A stretch of 64,000 nucleotides of DNA from Anaplasmataceae bacterium AB001_6 (GCA_020002265.1 CP048228.1:310001-374000); one strand, 5' to 3'; numbered from the stretch's first letter, positions 37,852-47,620 are shown. Program-made: numbers and translations. Notes: generated from the letters alone by a model not told the origin.

Positions 37852-38508
37852 ATGGAAAGAAATATAATGATAGATGAAGTTTTAGATGTAAGCAATGAAG
37901 ATGAATATTCTGATGGAATAGTTATTGTTGATAGGCTGCGGGATAGAATGAAAGAGATGGGGATTAATGCTCGTCAATTGGCTGAAAAATCAAAAGTTGG
38001 GAGGTCATTCGTTTATGATATACTCAATGGAAAATCAAAGAATCCTACATCCAGTAAATTAAATTCTATATGTAGTGAATTGAAGATTCCAATGTCTTAT
38101 TTGTTAAATGAGCGTAATCATATCAACAATTTAAATAATTATCATTACATTTCTAGTTTGGGTTCTAAGGACGATACAGCAGATATCTTAATTAATAAAA
38201 ATCTTCTGCCTTATGTGGATTTGGATTGTACAGAAAATCTGATTTATTATAGAATATGTGACGATAGCATGGATCCGATTTTACCTTTTAATAGTATCGC
38301 TATAATTAATAAGAATTATAATTCTATTAATAATGGAATATTTTTGATACAGGATCAATTAGGTTTATCTGTACGAAGAATAGAATCAAACATTACTAAT
38401 GGAAATATAACTGTAATAACTGAAAATAAGCGTTACACTCACTATGAGTGTGAGTTGAGTAAAATTAAAATAATAGGGAAGGTTTGTTTTCAAATAATTC
38501 AGGTATGA
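37852..38508 (+). CDS. HTH (XRE) - peptidase S24-like repressor lacking the catalytic lysine
   Basis: Residues about 28-85 form an XRE helix-turn-helix (LRDRMKEMGINARQLAEKSKVG). The C-terminal half is an S24/LexA-like domain: CDDSMDP with the nucleophile S139, and the strand where LexA has TVKRL reads SVRRI, so the general-base lysine is replaced by arginine (R175). Such a change should abolish self-cleavage. The C-terminus (ITVITENKRYTHYEC) is typical of phage-type repressors. It precedes tRNA-Asn and may be the last relic of a prophage or may have been recruited as a host regulator. Confidence 0.82.
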   Translation: MERNIMIDEVLDVSNEDEYSDGIVIVDRLRDRMKEMGINARQLAEKSKVGRSFVYDILNGKSKNPTSSKLNSICSELKIPMSYLLNERNHINNLNNYHYISSLGSKDDTADILINKNLLPYVDLDCTENLIYYRICDDSMDPILPFNSIAIINKNYNSINNGIFLIQDQLGLSVRRIESNITNGNITVITENKRYTHYECELSKIKIIGKVCFQIIQV

Positions 38509-38575
38509 ATAAGGTACAAAGATTTCTTGCGTTAAAATAACTAAGATGTTATATTCTTTGTATCTTTTGGAATGT

Positions 38576-38651
38576 TCCTCGGTAGCTCAGTTGGTAGAGT
38601 AGGTGGCTGTTAACCACTTGGTCATAGGTTCGAATCCTATCCGGGGAGCCA
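38576..38651 (+). tRNA. tRNA-Asn (anticodon GTT)
   Basis: The acceptor stem tcctcgg pairs with ccgggga. The anticodon stem encloses loop ctgttaa with GTT, the D arm (agctcagttggtagagt) and T arm (ggttcgaatcc) are standard, and CCA is encoded at 38649-38651. Genome decay begins immediately downstream, so this tRNA marks the edge of the accessory zone. Confidence 0.96.
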
Positions 38652-38669
38652 ATTACTATGATTGTTATT

Positions 38670-39146
38670 GTTTCTCAGTATATCAAACATCTTTCTTAAG
38701 GTATAACATAGGGTTTTACCTTTTAGTTCTAGGTTCAAAAATGCTGTTTTTATTAATTCTCTCTTTTTTTTACTTTTGAACTTTCTAATAAATTAGCCGA
38801 TCTATTGGTTATTTCAAATGCTGTGATTAATGCATCTTTTACATTAAATAGCCAAATGCTACCTGATCAATATACTTATCGCTATTTAACTTATATACGA
38901 CACTTCTTTTAACGTTATCGGATAGGCGTTTGCCATAACTATGGATATCTGGTAAATAGCAATCTGCTGGTTGTTGGATTCACTATCTAATTTACCTATA
39001 TCTAAGAAATGCAATATTAATTTCTTTTGCTTACGTAGTTTATCTAAAATTGGTAATTCTATAAAATTACGCTGCAATATCTCGATTTTATCTACTATAA
39101 ATGCTACTTGTCCTGCTTGCATTTTAATAAAGTCGAGCCGACCCAT
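38670..39146 (-). pseudogene. Serine recombinase remnant (frameshifted, internally deleted)
   Basis: Translating the minus strand in successive frames recovers pieces of a serine site-specific recombinase. They are the catalytic-domain piece QVAFIVDKIEILQRNF and ILHFLDIGKLDSESNN, then after a frameshift the block LSDNVKRSVVYKL and QVAFGYL, then after a second frameshift the C-terminal block KKRELIKTAFLNLELKGKTLCYTLRKMFDIL. This order is that of large recombinases found in mobile elements of Rickettsiales. The N-terminal catalytic serine region and the zinc-ribbon part are missing. The remnant converges on the 3' end of tRNA-Asn. Confidence 0.7.
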
Positions 39147-39220
39147 AGTATAAAATTCTGGTCTTTCTACCCCTTAATATTCCTTAATAATAACCAAATT
39201 ATTTTTCACACAATAATCTC

Positions 39221-41056
39221 TTAATTTGAAATAGCAATAGCGCTGGGAAATATCTGTGAAAAACTTTCTGTTTTAAACTGCTCTGATGATGGCAAATCTA
39301 AATCTTTTTCTTTAAGTATAATACGTAACTTTTCTCTCTCTTCATTAGAAAAAGATTTAGATTTTAGTCCCCAAGTTTCTATATTTCTCTCTTCGCTATA
39401 ACCTTCAGGTAAAATCATTGCTAATGTTTGCTTTAAACTACAGAATACACTAGATAATTCTTTTGTATTTAGTCTTTCACGATCTGTAATAATTTGAAAA
39501 AAACTATTCCCAAGTGAATCTTGCAAAAATAATGCTGCTAAATTCACATTTTTGTTTATAGCATCTAAAGAATGTTCAGTATCTTGAGTACTAAGTGAAA
39601 CATGAATATCTCCATCAAATATCACTGGCACGCTTTTTTCAAGTAAGTAGGACATCATTCTTTGCTCATATTCCTTGGAATCTTTAGGTTTTTCACCATC
39701 TTTATTGTTAAATATTTTCTTTAGATTGTTTGCATGTTTTGCTTTATACAATACTTTATATTTAGTATTTAACGGTTCTATTTCCTCCTTAGTGTCCCAT
39801 ATATTGTCTTTGAAAAAATCCTTGGATAAAATTTTGTTGATTTTATATCGTGTCATAACATCTTCAAAATTTTGTGCTTCTTTAGCAACATAGGAATCTA
39901 AATCTCCATTTAATAAAAATACACATATATCTTCTGAATCTCCTATAATTTCTTTTGCATTATCAAATATAATTATCCTTATTGCATCAAATAAATTGCG
40001 TTTTACAGAAAAAAATGTGGGATATTTATGTGCACTACTTTTACCATTTCCATCAGTAAAATGTACGTAATTTTGATTTAAATAGCTAATTAAAAATTTG
40101 TATGATTCATTTTGTTTTAAAACATCAGTCGCATCATGAAAATCAATCTGATTATAGTATTCATCGCCTAATTGCTCTCTAAACTGTTCTTTTTGTAGTT
40201 CTATAATATTTTTATAATGATCATAAGAATCTGGTTTCCTATCTGATAATTTATCTAATGTTTCTTTAAGTGGACTATCTATAAATAATTGATAGTTATT
40301 ATCAGCGCCACTTCTATTTAGGTAATCAATCCTACTCTTAATGCCTGCAATTTCTTCTGATCTTAATTTGTATATTATATTTCCGTCTAATACATTCTTA
40401 GCATTTGGGAATATAGATAAAACACCGCTGTGATATAATTTTTTTTCGCCATGAACTCTTTTCCTAATTTCTAATGGTTATTTTCTTTTTTCCTCAGAAT
40501 TGCTATCAAGTGATTCTATATATTTCGACATTTGTCTTTTGTTATAATCTCTCTGTGGTACTAAATCTATAATAGAAGATACTGCTGGATTTATATTTTT
40601 TTTGGGTATTGCAGCATTCTGTTCTTCTGTATCCCTAACTGTTAAGTCTATTTTTTCTATTAAGGTGTTTTGGTTGGCATCTTCAAAAGGTTGTACATGA
40701 TTTTTTTTTAAATAAATCAAATTATCTCTTCTGTGAAATGTAAAGATATTTAAAAATAATCTTCTATAAAATGGATAAGATGAATAAAGAGCAACATTCT
40801 GCGTATGTTTATCGTTTATATCAACATCTTTGATTTTTTTGCTCCAAGGGTATCACCATATGAGTTTCATTTCATTAAAATTATTGACTATTTTCATAGA
40901 TTCAGATAATGAAAATGTTTCCTTAGTGCTATCTAATCCTTCTTTTGCACATATATCATCTAATATAGTAGGCCCAAATTCAAACCAGAAAAAATTATAT
41001 TTCCTGTGATTTCTTAAGAATTTTAATATTTCTTTTTGATTACTATCCAATTTCAT
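39221..41056 (-). pseudogene. Long unknown gene interrupted by two in-frame stop codons
   Basis: One minus-strand frame runs from the ATG at 41056 to the TAA at 39221, about 611 codons. It is broken only by TGA at 40853-40855 (after KLIW) and TAA at 40478-40480 (after SEEKRK). Between and after the stops the same frame stays open for hundreds of codons with uniform composition, so this is most likely one recently inactivated gene and not three. GGAGG lies just before the ATG. The conceptual product is polar, Asn/Lys/Asp-rich and has no signal peptide, membrane span or recognised domain. It could be a former effector, given its surroundings. Confidence 0.65.
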
Positions 41057-41415
41057 ATCCTCCAAAGACCGCAAACTATAACGTATCTTAATAGTAAATA
41101 ATATTATAATTTATATTGCTATATTAATGTAGGTATAATTATTTAATTTATTAACCTTTGTTATTATATAACATATTAAAGAAAATTTTTGAAGATTCCA
41201 GCGCTGAATTATAAATTATTTTTAGTTGATTATCTTCAATATAATTCTTAATTTCACAAAAATGCTTGTTTGTAGTATTTGTAATAATTGATTGTTTTCA
41301 AGGTGGTATGATTAGAAAATTTCATGATTTAATTAATACTTCAAAATTAATTAATAATATTGAAAATTTTGTACTGCATACTAATAACACGTAATAATAA
41401 AGAGGGGATAAACAT
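41057..41415. other. AT-rich intergenic region with at most a 28-residue frame
   Basis: About 360 bp between the divergent pseudogene and the 41416 gene. A short frame, 41308-41394 on the plus strand (MIRKFHDLINTSKLINN onward), is preceded by AAGGTGGT but is too short to judge. An AGAGGGG Shine-Dalgarno at the right edge belongs to the next gene. Nothing else was recognised. Confidence 0.3.
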
Positions 41416-42879
41416 ATGGATAAAAAGATCATAATAAGTTCTATGCCAGATTGGAAGGATATGCCTGAATATATGGATTTAACATTTAATCATATGATAA
41501 AATTGATATATACAGAGGGTTTCAATCATTCTCAAATTATCCAAAGTATACAGGAAAAGCTATTTGAAAATCCTGAAATAAAAGATATTGCTTTAGTAGA
41601 TCATAGTAGCATTAGAGCACATGATGATGTTCCTTTAATAAAATATCCTCTAAAAGATACTGTAGCAACAGGCGCAACTTATTTTCCGATCACAGATGTA
41701 TTAAATAATATTCATACAAATATACAGCACGAGAATAAAGAAGATTTAATATATACAGTGTTTTCATGTTCCATAGCAGGAAAACATGTTTGGAAGGAGA
41801 TAAATAAAAATTATAAAATGGATAAAAATACACCTAAAAACATGATATTTGTCGGGTCAGGAAAAAAAGTGCTGCCATTTGACACAATAGTGAATGACAT
41901 GAAAAATATAGATAAATATAGAGATTTACCGGTGGATAATGCTTCAAAAATGTTATTTTTCTATGCATTAACTTCACCAAAAACTGTACATTTATATACA
42001 GGTAACGAAAATGGTGTATACGATGCCTATAAGGCAAAATTAGGTAATAAACCTTCCATTCAAACATTTGAAAAATGGAAAGAATTTATGTTAAACAGAA
42101 ATTTTATTGCTTATGAAGGTAATATAGATAATTATCAAGATAAAATTTTACCTGATGATCACAAAATAAATAAAGATTTTAAAAAATTTGTCTCTAATAT
42201 CCCTGATGATAGATTAAAAGATATATACAGTAATTATATTGATCAGGTCGTTTTATTAAGTCTGAGTAAAACAGATTATAGAAATAAATCAATAAATGCA
42301 AATTTACAAGATTATCTTTACGCAACAGGAATAGGGAGAGATGTGATAGATAATCATAGTAAATTTCGTGAGAGAGAAAAAAATAATAGATTTATATTGT
42401 ATTTTCTTTCCAGAAATCCCGATATTTCATATGAGCAATTTAGAGAAGTTTTTTCAAAAAATAATTATTGTTCTTTTATTAATATTGAAGACGTTGCAGA
42501 AAGTAACGAAGGACTTGCGAAAGAAATTATTAGGAATGATTTTGATCTTATTAATAAACACAGTAGCATGAACATGTTAATTCCAATGAAAAGTAAAACT
42601 ATGACAGAATTTTTGCTATCAGATGAAATCTTTAAAAAGTACGATATAGAATATCTGCAAAGTATGAATTGGAGGTATGAAAAGGTTTTTGAAAAATTAG
42701 GACAAGGCGATCTTTATCCAAAATTCCAAGAACAAATGGAAAAATTTGGAAAAAGTAATTATGAATCACAAAATTTAACAACACAAGAAGATGAAGTATC
42801 TTCTGTAATTCAAGATGTAAAAGAAGTAAATATTGATGACAATATCAAGCAAGATAAATCACGCTATAATAAGCGCTAG
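41416..42879 (+). CDS. Unknown 487-residue protein, possible clan-CD-like cysteine peptidase
   Basis: The gene is intact, with AGAGGGG upstream of the ATG. No family was recognised with confidence. Residues 55-150 have a pattern reminiscent of caspase-like (clan CD) peptidases: a strand ending at a histidine (DIALVDHSS, H63), then about 55 residues later a hydrophobic strand ending in cysteine (LIYTVFSCSIAG, C118), then another strand (NMIFVGSG). The remaining 330 residues are helical and polar, ending with an acidic, Gln-rich tail and SRYNKR. No signal peptide is present. Its place among decayed genes and YopJ-like proteins suggests a host-directed effector. Both ideas are inference. Confidence 0.55.
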   Translation: MDKKIIISSMPDWKDMPEYMDLTFNHMIKLIYTEGFNHSQIIQSIQEKLFENPEIKDIALVDHSSIRAHDDVPLIKYPLKDTVATGATYFPITDVLNNIHTNIQHENKEDLIYTVFSCSIAGKHVWKEINKNYKMDKNTPKNMIFVGSGKKVLPFDTIVNDMKNIDKYRDLPVDNASKMLFFYALTSPKTVHLYTGNENGVYDAYKAKLGNKPSIQTFEKWKEFMLNRNFIAYEGNIDNYQDKILPDDHKINKDFKKFVSNIPDDRLKDIYSNYIDQVVLLSLSKTDYRNKSINANLQDYLYATGIGRDVIDNHSKFREREKNNRFILYFLSRNPDISYEQFREVFSKNNYCSFINIEDVAESNEGLAKEIIRNDFDLINKHSSMNMLIPMKSKTMTEFLLSDEIFKKYDIEYLQSMNWRYEKVFEKLGQGDLYPKFQEQMEKFGKSNYESQNLTTQEDEVSSVIQDVKEVNIDDNIKQDKSRYNKR

Positions 42880-42904
42880 ACAGAAAGTTTTTTTATACAA
42901 GGAT

Positions 42905-42995
42905 TCCTTATATATACATCACTTTTTCTTGATAACTCAAACCAAAAAGCACATTAATTACAGCAGATATTCTTTTTAATGCAGTTTTTTTTGCC
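42905..42995 (-). pseudogene. Fragment related to the decayed gene at 47621
   Basis: Read on the minus strand, this stretch encodes KRISAVINVLFGLSYQEKVMYI and then a stop. Its DNA aligns with the 47670-47740 region (shared blocks: agaata, tgctgta, ttatcaagaaaaa, gtgatg, atata). It is therefore a relic of a duplicated gene family whose members are both broken in this window. Function unknown. Confidence 0.5.
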
Positions 42996-43414
42996 GCTGA
43001 GGAAAATCATTTGGGGTATCTTTTTAAGTAATTTCTGTATCAGTGCTAAACCTTATATGTTATAATCTTTTCTCCTGCATAGTTACGTTTTAAAAGGAGA
43101 TTATAGACTATTTAAAATTATTCTATATACATTTCTTTGATATAATTACGATATCCAATCGAATTTCTTCTTTAGATAGTCCTCTTAGATCACAAAAATT
43201 GGATTATTATTTTTGATAGGTTGTGATCAATATTGTTTTTTACTTACTTATATTATATCTTGTGAAGATTCTATATCTAGAATAAGAATAAATTGATTAT
43301 TTATGTGTGTTCTAAATTAGTACTAGAGATTTAGTTCACAGATAGAGTACGAATTATCATATGAAGAAGCATCATTTATTCTGCTGTAAAAATTACTGCT
43401 TGATTGGCAATTAC

Positions 43415-43621
43415 TTATTTTATGGAAGCTGGTTGAAAAAATTCATTATCTGATGAGTGATTTGAAGAAGTATCCAAAATAGCATTTACAGAGCATACAT
43501 TAGGATTATAGAATTTATATGTAAAATTCCCTGACATCTTTTTAGGAGCAGAAATATTAATACTATGGTGATAATTACCGTTATTATCGACAATAACAGA
43601 CTGATAGTTTATATTAATCAT
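43415..43621 (-). CDS. Possible small protein, unknown
   Basis: A 68-residue ATG frame with a strand-rich pattern (INYQSVIVDNNGNYHHSINIS, then GNFTYKFYN) and a polar Ser/Asn tail. It could be a genuine small protein or a fragment of a larger beta-rich one. There is no signal peptide and no recognised motif, and its neighbours are decayed DNA. Confidence 0.25.
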   Translation of the reverse strand: MININYQSVIVDNNGNYHHSINISAPKKMSGNFTYKFYNPNVCSVNAILDTSSNHSSDNEFFQPASIK

Positions 43622-44116
43622 ATAATTTTTTCGTATAATTGCTTCATAAAACGCTCATTAAACAATATAAAAAATAAATTGTCAATTGTAATTTTCAATA
43701 ATCATAGATTGTTAACACTAGATATGTAGGAATGCGTTATTTTATTAAAGCTTGGAATTTCTTAATATAGAAGCTGATATCTTGATTTCTTATCTTATTA
43801 AAATTTTAGATCTTATAAATTTGGAATATTTATGTAAAAATTGTGAATCAAACTCTTATTTTTCGTACAGTTTTTTCAGTGAATAAGTATATATTTTCCA
43901 TAAATTTGCCTTGAAATCTGTTATGCAATAAAGATCATTGGCAAATCATTATAATTATCATCAGATGTTAGATAAATTTGATACATATTCTATAATCACT
44001 TATTTCTCTAAAATATAAATTTTGTGTTTAATGCAATGTTTATTACTAACAATACTATTAATAAATAAGTAAAACTAATATATAATTAATACATAATTAA
44101 TTTAAGAAAGGATATT

Positions 44117-45283
44117 ATGGTAAGGGATTTTACTGAAGAAGAACAAAAAGTTTTAAATATTGTTCAAGTATCTAAAGGTGTATATCATATGCCATTATTT
44201 GATTTTGAGACTAGTTCTGAGACTAGTTCTGAAGCTAGTTTTGAAGCTAGTTCTGAAGCTAGTTTTGATAATGATGAGGAATTAGCTGATTTAAATAATT
44301 TCAAAAAGTACTTAGATAAAATATCAAATAAGCAGGCTATAAGTGAAAAATTAGATGCATATAACGTAATCTATTTTGAATTTTACACTAGTGCAGAAGC
44401 GCAATCAGATCTCTTAACTTTATTTCAGAAAATGCAAGATATAAAAACAGGAAAAAAGTGTATTTTCATTGTAAATACAGCCAACTTTGATGAAGAGCTA
44501 AGTGAACATTTTCAACATCAAATACCTATACTGTATGATCCAGAAAATAAAGTTGTTATCTCTTTTGATTCTGCTACTAAATTTTTTGAAAATCATGAAG
44601 ATATTATCAAATATTTGCAAAATTCTGGCCTAAGAGTTATTGAGACTTTGAAAAGACAAAGTAGTTTTGAGGGTTGTGGACTTGATTCTCTTAGAATGGT
44701 TAGAAGAATAGCTATGGGACACGAGGAGATTATTTCTATGATTAACGACGATCGTTATATAACAAAGAAGAAAATAATAGAATTATATCCTACAAGATCT
44801 ATAGAATTAGAAAATTTAAATACACTTCCGCCAACTTTTTTCAAGAGTTTAGAATATGGATTGCATACTGAAATGATATATAAAAATACTATAAAGTACG
44901 CACAAGAAACAGGAAGAGGAGAATTAATAAATGAATATCTATCTCACCTTAAAAATCCACTCTTAAGATGGGGAATAACTGATCCAGAAGAATGCAAACA
45001 ACTTCAATTGTTAAGTCATCCAGTTCGTAATTACGGTATTGGATTGGAGAAATTGGGTCCATTAGGATCTGCAAGGCCCATATTGCAAAAAATCTATAAA
45101 GGAGAACATAAGGTTGTTAATTTAACAGAAGCAGAATATGCAGAGGAGGTTGCTAAACAAGCAAAATTGGAATCGCAAGAAGAAGGTAATCAGAGTGGGG
45201 CTCAAGCTTCAAGTTCTATAGAATCAAAATTACAAGAAAGTGTTGCTTCAAATGTCACACAGACAAATAGGGAAATAGTGTAG
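44117..45283 (+). CDS. YopJ-like acetyltransferase effector (catalytic triad plausible)
   Basis: No literal family match is claimed, but the order of motifs follows YopJ/C55. A strand with histidine, HQIPILYDPENKVVISFDSA (H134, D151), parallels the HxSVIDVxYENGK...FEPA region of YopJ. RQSSFEGCGLDSLRM (C187) parallels QRSSSECGIFS. NTLPPTFFKS (237-243) parallels the LPVTFYKH motif. H-to-C spacing is 53 residues (63 in YopJ). YopJ proteins acetylate host kinases or other targets after host inositol hexakisphosphate activates them. The N-terminus carries an acidic ETSS/EASF repeat and the C-terminus is polar and acidic. AAAGGA precedes the ATG. An inverted paralogue lies at 46189. The family assignment is inference from motif order. 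Confidence 0.5.
   Translation: MVRDFTEEEQKVLNIVQVSKGVYHMPLFDFETSSETSSEASFEASSEASFDNDEELADLNNFKKYLDKISNKQAISEKLDAYNVIYFEFYTSAEAQSDLLTLFQKMQDIKTGKKCIFIVNTANFDEELSEHFQHQIPILYDPENKVVISFDSATKFFENHEDIIKYLQNSGLRVIETLKRQSSFEGCGLDSLRMVRRIAMGHEEIISMINDDRYITKKKIIELYPTRSIELENLNTLPPTFFKSLEYGLHTEMIYKNTIKYAQETGRGELINEYLSHLKNPLLRWGITDPEECKQLQLLSHPVRNYGIGLEKLGPLGSARPILQKIYKGEHKVVNLTEAEYAEEVAKQAKLESQEEGNQSGAQASSSIESKLQESVASNVTQTNREIV
44207..44266 (+). repeat. Five 12-bp tandem repeats inside the YopJ-like gene
   Basis: Five copies of a 12-base unit related to gagactagttct encode ETSS, ETSS, EASF, EASS and EASF. The unit keeps the reading frame, so copy-number change would lengthen or shorten an acidic linker near the N-terminus without breaking the protein. 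The paralogue at 46189 lacks it. Confidence 0.85.
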
Positions 45284-46188
45284 AGATATTGATTAAAATT
45301 TTTTTTGGTATTTGAATTGAAATGATATGCTTGCATCTGCAAATAATGCTATTTTGCGATGTTTGATATCTGGTTTAATCTACTAAGCTAATAAAAAATG
45401 AAGAAATATATCAAGGTGGTGAAATTAACATCAACACATAATTCTGACATTAATTTCCTTTAAAAGACATCCACACTCAGGGTATGTAAAATTTCTAAAC
45501 AGAGCATTTTTCAATAATAAATTTTTATTTTTTTAAGGATATTTTTTGTGTATTATTTCAGTAATGTGATAAATTACCATATATAAGAAAAAGAACAAAT
45601 ATATGGAGATGATAAAAATTGATATAATAGATATGCCAAAAATCTTGAAAAAAGACAGTATAAAAAGTATCACACCTCTTTTTATGGTTTATTTATAAAG
45701 ATAAAATAGATTCAAACGTTTTTCCTTTTCCGTCTAGAAAGACAATTAATTACTGCAAAGCTTTGAATACAGAATGCAAAAAATTACCAAATATCCCTAT
45801 TTATTTTTGTTATATGGGTAGGATGCTAAGTTATAGACAGAAACAGCCTTTAGAAGAATTATCGCATCTGCATAATAACTAGTTTACTATGGATTATGAT
45901 GAAATTGAAAAAAGTTATATATTAATGATATGATGTCCACGCTAACCAGTATTATAAAAACAATATTAGCTAATACTGTAGAATAATATAGTTGGTGTAT
46001 ATAAAACAAAAAAGAAGTGTAATAGCGCTATTGGGGGTATGCCGATTTGGCTAGACTTATTTTAATCAAGGGCCTAATATAATTAAAAATTACTTAATAA
46101 AAATTAATCTTAACCCAGCATTAACCTCCAGCTTTTTCTCATAACAAGGTGGGGAAAGAAATAACAAAACAAGGATATATCTCTAAGG
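45284..46188. other. 905-bp stretch of decayed sequence between the YopJ-like paralogues
   Basis: No open frame of useful length on either strand. Short plus-strand pieces such as LPNIPIYFCYMGRMLSYRQ (about 45785-45850) look like remains of protein-coding DNA, but no family was recognised. The stretch separates two inverted paralogues and may mark an old duplication or insertion junction. Confidence 0.4.
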
Positions 46189-47490
46189 CTATCTATACAT
46201 GTCATTTACGAGTTCATCATTAATATCAGCATTAACATTTTCGGCATTAACATCTTGTAATTCAGCATTTAATGCTATCAATGCTTCATCTAATCGTGCT
46301 AATCCTTCTATATTTTCAGCATTTTCAGCAACAATATTTTGCAATGCAGCATTTAATGCAGCATTTAATGCAGGATTTTCAGCATTTTCAGCCATAAAAT
46401 CTTGCACTGCAGCATTAAATGTATCATGTCCAGCATGTGCAACAATAATCTCTTGCAATGCAACATATAACGCAGATGCATTTTCAACTTGTATATTATA
46501 ATGCAATTTTGCTGTATGTTCTTCTGGTGTTAAATTAACAGCTTTATGTTCCCTCTTGTGCATTTTTTGCTCAATGGGTGTGAAAAAAGACTCAGGTGGT
46601 TCTTCTGCCATTCTATTATGTAAAATCAGAATTTCCTCATATTCTTCTGGATTAGTTATTCCCCATCTTAAGTGTGGATTGTTAAGGTGATATAGATATT
46701 TATTTATTAATTCTATTCTTCCTGTTTTTTGTGCATACTTTATCATATTTGAATGTGTATTTTTAACCTCATGATAATCAGCAAAGTTTATAGCATAGTT
46801 TATACTCTTGAAGAAAGTTGGCGGAAGGGTATTTAATATTTCACGGGAAGAAGTAGTAATATTATCATTATTTTTTATCTCCGTTATATAACGATCGTCG
46901 TTAATCATAGAAATAATCTCTTCGTGTCCCATAACTATTCTTCTAATCATTATAATTGCATCTAATCTATTCCCAAAAAAACTATTATTTCTTTTTGCAT
47001 TTTCAATAACTCTTAGACCAGTATTTTTCAGATTTTGTATGTCTGGATTTTTGAAGAAGGAGGAGAGTGGATCAAAAGAGATAATAACTTCATTGTTTCG
47101 ATCATATAGTATGGGTATAGATCGGGCATTAAGAATCCTAGTATCATGGATATCAACAGTAGCCTGGGATAAAACAATAATACAATTTCTATCTGTTGCT
47201 TTTAGTGTTTTCAGCATGATTAAAAAATCACTAACTTCTTCGTCAAGCGTAACTCCAAAATAAATTACATTATATGCACTTAATTTTTGACCTATATGCT
47301 GTTTATTTAATATTTTTTTTAAGTATGTGTTGAAAACAGATAAATGGCTCAAACCCATATTTCCATCTTCTATTGGTCCATAATATGCACCTATTTCGTG
47401 AGGCAATGCAATAATATCATTACTAATAGGTAATGGTGAAACATCTAAAAATTTTCTTTCTTCTGCATTAAGTATCCTACCCACTCTCAT
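46189..47490 (-). CDS. YopJ-like paralogue with two lost catalytic positions
   Basis: It is clearly homologous to the 44117 product. Shared blocks include AYNVIYF, IPILYD, GLRVIE, MGHEEIISMINDDRYIT, NTLPPTFFKS, IKYAQ-TGR and NPxLRWGIT. At the proposed catalytic positions it has R123 instead of H134 and N174 instead of C187, while D140 is kept. If the family call is right, this copy is catalytically dead and might act as a decoy, scaffold or regulator of its sister. The C-terminal 85 residues are an Ala/Asn/Glu-rich low-complexity tail not present in the sister. The frame is intact, so it is probably still selected. Confidence 0.55.
   Translation of the reverse strand: MRVGRILNAEERKFLDVSPLPISNDIIALPHEIGAYYGPIEDGNMGLSHLSVFNTYLKKILNKQHIGQKLSAYNVIYFGVTLDEEVSDFLIMLKTLKATDRNCIIVLSQATVDIHDTRILNARSIPILYDRNNEVIISFDPLSSFFKNPDIQNLKNTGLRVIENAKRNNSFFGNRLDAIIMIRRIVMGHEEIISMINDDRYITEIKNNDNITTSSREILNTLPPTFFKSINYAINFADYHEVKNTHSNMIKYAQKTGRIELINKYLYHLNNPHLRWGITNPEEYEEILILHNRMAEEPPESFFTPIEQKMHKREHKAVNLTPEEHTAKLHYNIQVENASALYVALQEIIVAHAGHDTFNAAVQDFMAENAENPALNAALNAALQNIVAENAENIEGLARLDEALIALNAELQDVNAENVNADINDELVNDMYR
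46215..46460 (-). repeat. Ala/Asn/Glu low-complexity coding repeats
   Basis: The DNA contains many copies of gcattt, gcagcattt and tcagcattt-like units. On the minus strand these encode AENAEN and LNAALNAAL runs at the C-terminus of the 46189 product. Such tracts arise by slippage and are predicted to be helical, possibly coiled coil. Confidence 0.7.
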
Positions 47491-47620
47491 AATAGCTGCC
47501 TATATTCTTATTATCACAAGAATATTATATGTTAATATGATATAAATATATACATTTATTAATAATTTTAAATAAATTATAATTTTTTCGTTTAAAAAAA
47601 AATAATATAAGAAGAAAATT

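Larger units (their letters stand above)
42880..44116. other. 1.2-kb gene-poor stretch with decayed fragments
   Basis: Holds a short decayed copy of the 47621 family at its left end (listed separately), an imperfect inverted repeat at 43061-43105 (outer arms built from TATAATC and AGGAGATTATA), a possible 68-residue frame at 43415-43621, and otherwise AT-rich DNA without recognisable genes. The right end carries an AAAGGA ribosome site for the gene at 44117. Confidence 0.5.

Noticed and set aside
40005-40020. Suspected frameshift at a run of A within the 39221-41056 pseudogene.
   Set aside because: Recounting the seven-base run shows the frame continues through it; only the two nonsense codons interrupt the gene.
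40853-40855. In-frame TGA that could mean TGA codes for tryptophan (genetic code 4).
   Set aside because: Intact genes in the window end with TGA (glmM, narH, narJ overlap), and another in-frame stop in the same gene is TAA, so nonsense mutation is simpler.
46199-46501. 100-residue plus-strand frame rich in Ser/Ala/Asn.
   Set aside because: It is the antisense of the low-complexity tail of the 46189 gene; repeats keep both strands open.
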